Source: EsbW-18 sp033811555
GTDB lineage: Bacteria; Patescibacteriota; Minisyncoccia; Phycocordibacterales; EsbW-18
NCBI GenBank assembly: GCA_033811555.1
Contig: JAPXOG010000024.1
Location: 1-9,689 of the forward strand
Direction: 5' to 3'
Length of the DNA: 9,689 bases
The notes under the pieces are model-generated. The model worked only from the letters and a program-made list of their open reading frames with translations. It made no database searches and had not been told where the DNA came from. This document shows, piece after piece, positions 6,188 to 9,689 of the stretch (within the stretch, counting starts at the first letter, position 1; every line of letters starts with the position of its first letter). The position numbers and the translations under genes are program-made.

Positions 6188-6910
6188 TTATATCCCTTCA
6201 AAAGTTTGATCATAACCAGCATCTATTGGCACTTCACTTTCTTGCACTACTCCTTCTGATACTTCTTCTGTAATGGGCTCAACTTGTATTGGCTCTAGAT
6301 TCTCTAATGGCTCTACAACTATAGAACTGCGCTGTCCAGCTACCTCTCGATACGAAATCAACCTAGGATTAACGAGCGTTGATACAGAAAACGTAACGTT
6401 ACCGCGACTATCTAGTGCAAAGTTGGAGAACATTGTGTCTGAAAAATTTGGATTTCTAGCAAACTCATCCGCCTGCAATGCAACTGAAGAAAAGGACAAC
6501 CCTTGCCCCTGCAGAGTCACATGTACTCCATCCTGTCCGGAACCAAAGTTAAATGTATTGAATTGTATCGTTTTAAGAGTCACTTGCTGTAACAAATTAA
6601 AAATTTCCGAAACAGCCACATGATCACGCAACAACCGATCTGCTACAGAAAGTTTTGTGCTTAGACGCGACATATCACGAATAACCTCTGGCGCAAAAGC
6701 ATCTCGTTGCTGACGAAGTTGTTCTTCTTTTCTCCCAATAGCACTTTGAAGATACGCCTCATAAGCATAAACTCCACCGACAAGAGCAACAGATACGATT
6801 GTTGCCAATATTCCGACAAATAACGCAAACCCAGACCCTGTCACGTTATCACGCCTAGGACCATCTAAGTTTTTCTTTGGTATAAATGAAGTATGAAATT
6901 GTTCTGCCAT
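6188..6910 (-). CDS. pilN: Type IV pilus assembly protein PilN
   Basis: 240 residues. PilN is a single-pass inner-membrane protein whose cytoplasmic N-terminal peptide docks in PilM and whose outer domain pairs with PilO. Visible here: a 26-residue cytoplasmic start with TSFIPKKNL (7-15) in the place of the classical INLLP-type PilM-binding motif; a membrane helix at about 27-49; a charged coiled-coil-like segment (about 52-95); then an alpha/beta domain (about 97-190). The last 40 residues (about 199-238) are acidic and rich in Val, Pro and Glu, an extension not expected of a standard PilN. It lies between pilM and pilO, and a candidate promoter sits in the 77-bp gap after pilM. Assignment rests mainly on topology and position; sequence similarity within PilN is always low. 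Confidence 0.87.
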   Translation of the reverse strand: MAEQFHTSFIPKKNLDGPRRDNVTGSGFALFVGILATIVSVALVGGVYAYEAYLQSAIGRKEEQLRQQRDAFAPEVIRDMSRLSTKLSVADRLLRDHVAVSEIFNLLQQVTLKTIQFNTFNFGSGQDGVHVTLQGQGLSFSSVALQADEFARNPNFSDTMFSNFALDSRGNVTFSVSTLVNPRLISYREVAGQRSSIVVEPLENLEPIQVEPITEEVSEGVVQESEVPIDAGYDQTFEGI

Positions 6911-6949
6911 ACATCAGTGAAAATACAATTCAAATACAGTATAGAACAG

Positions 6950-6979
6950 ATTATACTTAAAAACGAAATGATATGTGAA
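6950..6979 (-). promoter_or_regulatory. Candidate internal promoter for pilN and downstream genes
   Basis: On the minus strand TTCACA (6974-6979, five of six to the -35 consensus) is followed after 18 bp by a perfect TATAAT (6950-6955). The start would be about 32 bases before the pilN ATG. A second -10-like TATACT is at 6938-6943. The 77-bp gap is the longest within the assembly cluster. TTATTCACA at 6974-6982, a DnaA-box-like sequence, overlaps the -35. Confidence 0.55.
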
Positions 6980-6987
6980 TAACGATC

Positions 6988-8118
6988 CTATCCGAGTTCT
7001 TCAAGCCTTCTTAGTGCTGCTCCGATCGCAACATCAAATCTAGGACCTATCTGTTTTAGCACATCATTTAGAAAAGCAGGAGTTTCTACTTTATTAAACG
7101 ATTCCGCTAATGATACATTGGTTTGTAAAATAGATCGAACACGATCAATAAGTCCTGGCATAATAGATCCTCCTCCAGTCAGTACTACACGATTGATGTT
7201 TCGTGAATACTTTCTCTGATAAGCAAACATAATGCGTTGCGCCTCAGAAAAAATTGCATCAATAACAAGTGAAGATATCTGACCTACATCACTACCCACT
7301 CCTTGCTGAATAACCCCATATCTTTTTTTCATATCTTCTGCCTGCTGGAGAGTAACTCCCAAACCTTTTGTAAGAGTTACTGTGATTTCTTGCGAACCGC
7401 GACTAATAATGTGTGACTCGCGCAAAATCTTACGATCAACTATATATATCTTTGTCGTACCTGCTCCAAGTCCAACAATCATAGTAGGAGCAAATTCCTC
7501 TTCAAGTGCGACTCGAATTGTTGAAAAAACCTCCACTTCGAAAAATCCTGCTCTCAAACCAGCGCGCTTTATAACTTCTGTATATTTATCAATAGTTTCT
7601 TTATGAATAGCGACTGTAAGTACTTCAACTTTTTTTACTTTTGATTCTTCTTTCGGTCTTTCAACATCTTCACGTGTCTGCATCTCAACTTGAGGAACAA
7701 TGCGCCAATCAACCATAACCTCATCAATGGAAACAGGGATATACTTACGAACCTCAATTGGAACCATGTCTTTGAGTTTTGATTCTCCAACGTCTGGCAT
7801 TTGAACAATATTGATAAGACTTGAAGAAAGAGGTATTGCAACACCACACTCAATCGTTGAGGTTTTTGCTTCTTTCATAAGATCCACTAGCGCGTCAGAA
7901 AGCTTATCTGGAGACAAACTAGTCGATCTGGCTCCTTCAATGCCAGCATACGGACCTAGATTAAGTTCTCCGTACGTTTCAAGAATTGCTCGTCCTTTTG
8001 AACGCCCAATCTGAACTAATCTAATCGTGGAAGAAGATATATCAATTCCAAGTACACTTTTTGCCTTCGGCTGGGCCAATTTACCGATGGATTGTTTGAG
8101 AGTATCTAGAAGCGACAT
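6988..8118 (-). CDS. pilM: Type IV pilus assembly protein PilM (actin-like ATPase)
   Basis: 376 residues, in the PilM family, a cytoplasmic actin/FtsA-fold protein that binds the N-terminal tail of PilN and links the motors to the PilNO complex. Nucleotide-binding motifs are in order: phosphate 1 GIDISSSTIRLVQI (24-37), phosphate 2 VGLGAGTTKIYIVD (215-228) and adenosine loop VVLTGGGSIMPGL (311-323), ending with FDVAIGAALRRL (361-372). PIEVRKYIPVSIDEV (120-134) matches the conserved PilM subdomain. A charged insertion (about 145-163) is rich in Glu and Lys. It is the first gene of the pilus cluster, divergent from comF across 49 bp. A promoter candidate sits in that gap, and no Shine-Dalgarno precedes the ATG. 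Confidence 0.94.
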   Translation of the reverse strand: MSLLDTLKQSIGKLAQPKAKSVLGIDISSSTIRLVQIGRSKGRAILETYGELNLGPYAGIEGARSTSLSPDKLSDALVDLMKEAKTSTIECGVAIPLSSSLINIVQMPDVGESKLKDMVPIEVRKYIPVSIDEVMVDWRIVPQVEMQTREDVERPKEESKVKKVEVLTVAIHKETIDKYTEVIKRAGLRAGFFEVEVFSTIRVALEEEFAPTMIVGLGAGTTKIYIVDRKILRESHIISRGSQEITVTLTKGLGVTLQQAEDMKKRYGVIQQGVGSDVGQISSLVIDAIFSEAQRIMFAYQRKYSRNINRVVLTGGGSIMPGLIDRVRSILQTNVSLAESFNKVETPAFLNDVLKQIGPRFDVAIGAALRRLEELG

Positions 8119-8123
8119 GAAAT

Positions 8124-8154
8124 TTGAAAACTATTTTATGTACTACAGTATAAC
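8124..8154 (+). promoter_or_regulatory. Candidate comF promoter, overlapping the pilM promoter
   Basis: On the plus strand TTGAAA (8124-8129) and TATAAC (8149-8154) are separated by 19 bp. The -10 hexamer shares its TATA core with the opposite-strand pilM -10 (8147-8152), so both promoters could not be opened independently. The start would fall about 7 bases before the chosen comF ATG, giving a nearly leaderless mRNA. Confidence 0.4.
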
Positions 8155-8155
8155 A
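8147..8155 (-). promoter_or_regulatory. Candidate promoter for pilM and the pilus cluster
   Basis: On the minus strand TGTTATACT is an extended -10 element; the start would be about 22 bases before the pilM ATG. No good -35 is seen at 16-18 bp, in keeping with an extended -10 type. An identical TGTTATACT precedes the 8844-9452 gene. Confidence 0.5.
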
Positions 8156-8167
8156 TCTTAGTTGTTT

Positions 8168-8842
8168 ATGACGCAGATGTTATTCATACAACGGTTACTA
8201 CAATTTTTGTTGCATACTCTTTTCCCAGAATCTCCAATTGCGCAACATATTCGAGATTGCTCTGTAGCCGATTTCATAAAAACCGCTCAAACTCGGCATA
8301 ACGATACAATATTCACTTCACCAAAAACTCTTTCTCCATTTATATTTCGTGATTCGTTCGTGCGAACTGCAATTCATCTCGCAAAATACCGAAACGAACC
8401 CAGAATATGCCATATACTAGGAGAAACACTTTGGGATTTCTATGGAGAAGACCTCTCTTCCAACGTCTTAATAAACAATGCCCGATGGATTGTAGTACCA
8501 ATACCCCTCACAAAACGCAAACGACGTATGCGCGGATACAATCAATCAGAAGAAATTGCGATAGGTTTTTTGCGCCATGCAGATAAATCTCATTTTTCAC
8601 TAGCAACGGATGTCTTACTTCGAACTGAAGCAAGAGAAAGTCAAACAAAACAAGTAACTAGACTTGAACGAACAAGTAATGTTGCTGGAACTTTTGTTGT
8701 GAAAAACAATTCAAAAATACTTGAGAACAACATTTTAATAATTGATGATGTTGTAACAACTGGTGCCACTCTACGAGAAGCGACGCGCGCCCTGCGAAAA
8801 GCGGGCGCGCGTCGTATCCTATGTATTACTGTTGCTCACTAA
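8168..8842 (+). CDS. comF: ComF family phosphoribosyltransferase-like protein (no zinc finger)
   Basis: 224 residues. ComF proteins are needed for DNA uptake during natural transformation in several bacteria and resemble type I phosphoribosyltransferases. Family motifs: VVPIPLTKRKRRMRGYNQSE (109-128), TEARESQTKQVTRLERTSNV (153-172), and the PRPP-binding loop LIIDDVVTTGATLREA (190-205). The usual N-terminal four-cysteine zinc finger after the LFP start is absent: the start reads LLHTLFPESPIAQHIRDC with only one cysteine. ATG 8168 was chosen; TTG 8162 adds two residues and ATG 8177 removes three, and no ribosome site decides between them. Divergent from the pilus cluster and probably under linked control, it makes DNA uptake a plausible job for the pilus. 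The end of the gene carries a strong GC-rich hairpin. Confidence 0.9.
   Translation: MTQMLFIQRLLQFLLHTLFPESPIAQHIRDCSVADFIKTAQTRHNDTIFTSPKTLSPFIFRDSFVRTAIHLAKYRNEPRICHILGETLWDFYGEDLSSNVLINNARWIVVPIPLTKRKRRMRGYNQSEEIAIGFLRHADKSHFSLATDVLLRTEARESQTKQVTRLERTSNVAGTFVVKNNSKILENNILIIDDVVTTGATLREATRALRKAGARRILCITVAH
8781..8814. repeat. GC-rich 12-bp hairpin at the end of comF
   Basis: CGACGCGCGCCC (8781-8792) and GGGCGCGCGTCG (8803-8814) are perfect reverse complements around a 10-base loop TGCGAAAAGC. It lies inside comF, ending 28 bases before the stop codon, and 30 bases beyond the stop of the convergent 8844-9452 gene. No T run follows on either strand. It is much more GC-rich than its surroundings and could stop or stabilise either converging transcript. 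Confidence 0.85.
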
Positions 8843-8843
8843 T

Positions 8844-9452
8844 TTACATCTGTGGAAGTTCAGGCATTTCCGGAAACTCTGGTATCTGAGGCATACTCTC
8901 CATCATCTTAGATAAATCTGTGAAAGTTATATTTGATGGTGGTACAAAAGTTGAGGCAGTTGCATTCCATCTATCACAGTTATATGTATACTTATCACCT
9001 AACTGATTTGCACCACTTGCATCTGCTACACCAGGAATTTCTGGATCTCCCATCTGTGATTCCTCCAGCTTCATTTTTACACCACCCGGCATTGCCGAGC
9101 CCCAAGTGTATACATACTCACCATCACTAATACCGTTCACTGTCATTTCTCCCATACCGGTATTTGTGGTTACAACGCTTGCAAACTTTTTTCCAGAAAC
9201 ATAAATCGTTCCTGAACTTTTAGTGCCCTCTATATCTACGTTCCACGTACACTTCCAATCACCTCCACGTTTGAGAAGATCCGAAAGCGAACCTGTCATT
9301 TGTTTTCCTTCTGAACCGCCCATTCCTCCATCTTTTCGATTAAACAAGAACAGACCTCCGATTAATAAAACTACAATAACAATAATAATCCCCCATTTTC
9401 CTCCTGCAGAGGATTGCGCTGAAGGTTGCGCATTTGTTGTTTCGCCTTCCAT
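8844..9452 (-). CDS. Single-pass membrane protein with extracytoplasmic domain, unknown function
   Basis: 202 residues, no function recognised. A polar, Ala/Ser-rich start (about 1-18) is followed by one membrane helix (about 20-37), a Gly-rich linker (41-54) and an outer domain (about 55-180). Topology is probably N-in. The domain alternates short strands, for example GTIYVSGKKFASVV (81-94) and GEYVYTWGSAMPGGVKMKL (111-129). It carries two cysteines in similar aromatic settings, DWKCTW (65-70) and YTYNCDRW (155-162), which could form a disulfide. The pattern suggests a beta-rich LolA- or lipocalin-like fold, but that is a guess. The C terminus is a run of five Pro-Glu/Gln-hydrophobic triplets (188-202). 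I associate such proteins with Parcubacteria. An in-frame TAG four codons upstream fixes the ATG as the first possible ATG start. Its stop is one base from that of comF. Confidence 0.85.
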   Translation of the reverse strand: MEGETTNAQPSAQSSAGGKWGIIIVIVVLLIGGLFLFNRKDGGMGGSEGKQMTGSLSDLLKRGGDWKCTWNVDIEGTKSSGTIYVSGKKFASVVTTNTGMGEMTVNGISDGEYVYTWGSAMPGGVKMKLEESQMGDPEIPGVADASGANQLGDKYTYNCDRWNATASTFVPPSNITFTDLSKMMESMPQIPEFPEMPELPQM

Positions 9453-9491
9453 ACTAAATAGCTATAGTTATACTTTCCTTTTAATACGTAT

Positions 9492-9500
9492 AGTATAACA
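9492..9500 (-). promoter_or_regulatory. Candidate promoter of the 8844-9452 gene
   Basis: On the minus strand TGTTATACT, an extended -10 identical to the one before pilM, is 39 bp upstream of the ATG. A purine run AAAGGAAAG lies between but is too far from the ATG to be a usual ribosome site. No convincing -35 is seen. Confidence 0.45.
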
Positions 9501-9511
9501 CCGCATACGAA

Positions 9512-9540
9512 TAGAAAAAGAGGGTCAAAAATGTTATATT
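9512..9540 (+). promoter_or_regulatory. Candidate tRNA-Ser promoter
   Basis: TAGAAA (9512-9517, four of six to -35 consensus), a 17-bp spacer, and TATATT (9535-9540) preceded by TG at 9532-9533, an extended -10. Transcription would begin about 3 bases before the mature tRNA, leaving a very short 5' leader. Confidence 0.5.
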
Positions 9541-9549
9541 GCAACGTAA

Positions 9550-9639
<90 letters not shown>

Positions 9640-9675
9640 ATTTTCACTTTTTGTGAAATCGTAAGAAACAGCCTC

Positions 9676-9688
9676 GGCGCAAAGCGCC
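9676..9688. repeat. Short GC hairpin at the window end
   Basis: GGCGC-AAA-GCGCC forms a 5-bp stem with a 3-base loop, 37 bases after the tRNA. It could be the stem of a terminator whose T run lies beyond base 9689, or part of a gene that starts outside the window. Confidence 0.3.
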
Positions 9689-9689
9689 T

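Noticed and set aside
1..9452. Recoded UGA (as glycine) as in some Patescibacteria
   Set aside because: No reading frame needs an internal UGA to be read through; all genes are full length with the standard code.
9642..9658. TTTCAC-TTTTT-GTGAAA hairpin just after the tRNA as a terminator
   Set aside because: The stem is only 6 bp and AT-rich, the T run is in the loop, and no T run follows.

Overview
The window looks like part of a Patescibacteria (Candidate Phyla Radiation, Parcubacteria-type) chromosome. The reasons are a compact AT-rich layout, a type IV pilus (T4P) locus with inner-membrane and cytoplasmic parts but no outer-membrane secretin PilQ, start codons with almost no Shine-Dalgarno sequences, a ComF lacking its usual N-terminal zinc finger, and a small membrane-anchored protein of a kind I associate with this group. 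The phylum call is inferred from gene content and sequence style, not from a marker gene.

Layout, from the right-hand end leftwards, because the pilus genes are on the minus strand. A serine tRNA (GCU anticodon, encoded CCA) lies at 9550-9639 on the plus strand. A minus-strand gene for a single-pass membrane protein with an extracytoplasmic domain (8844-9452) converges on comF (8168-8842, plus), with one base between their stop codons. comF is divergent from the pilus genes across a 49-bp gap in which the two candidate -10 boxes overlap.

The pilus cluster runs pilM (8118 to 6988), pilN (6910 to 6188), pilO (6178 to 5645), a PilP-position single-pass protein (5638 to 5285), pilB extension ATPase (5269 to 3455), pilT retraction ATPase (3450 to 2371), an unrecognised 46-residue two-helix membrane protein (2342 to 2202), and pilC platform protein (2198 to 990). 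Gaps are 3 to 77 bp, so this is probably one operon, with a good candidate internal promoter before pilN. After a 152-bp gap comes pilA (pilin, 837 to 418) with its own promoter and a strong intrinsic terminator. Then comes pilD (prepilin peptidase, 292 to 1), cut off by the window edge and also with its own promoter.

Together these genes describe a complete small T4P machine. PilD processes PilA; PilM, PilN, PilO and the PilP-like protein form the alignment complex; PilC is the membrane platform; PilB and PilT extend and retract the fibre. ComF next door suggests DNA uptake as one use. The least explained items are a palindrome (core GAAGTTWAACTTC) present three times and only around pilA and pilD, the 46-residue membrane protein between pilT and pilC, and DnaA-box-like sequences at two pilus promoters.
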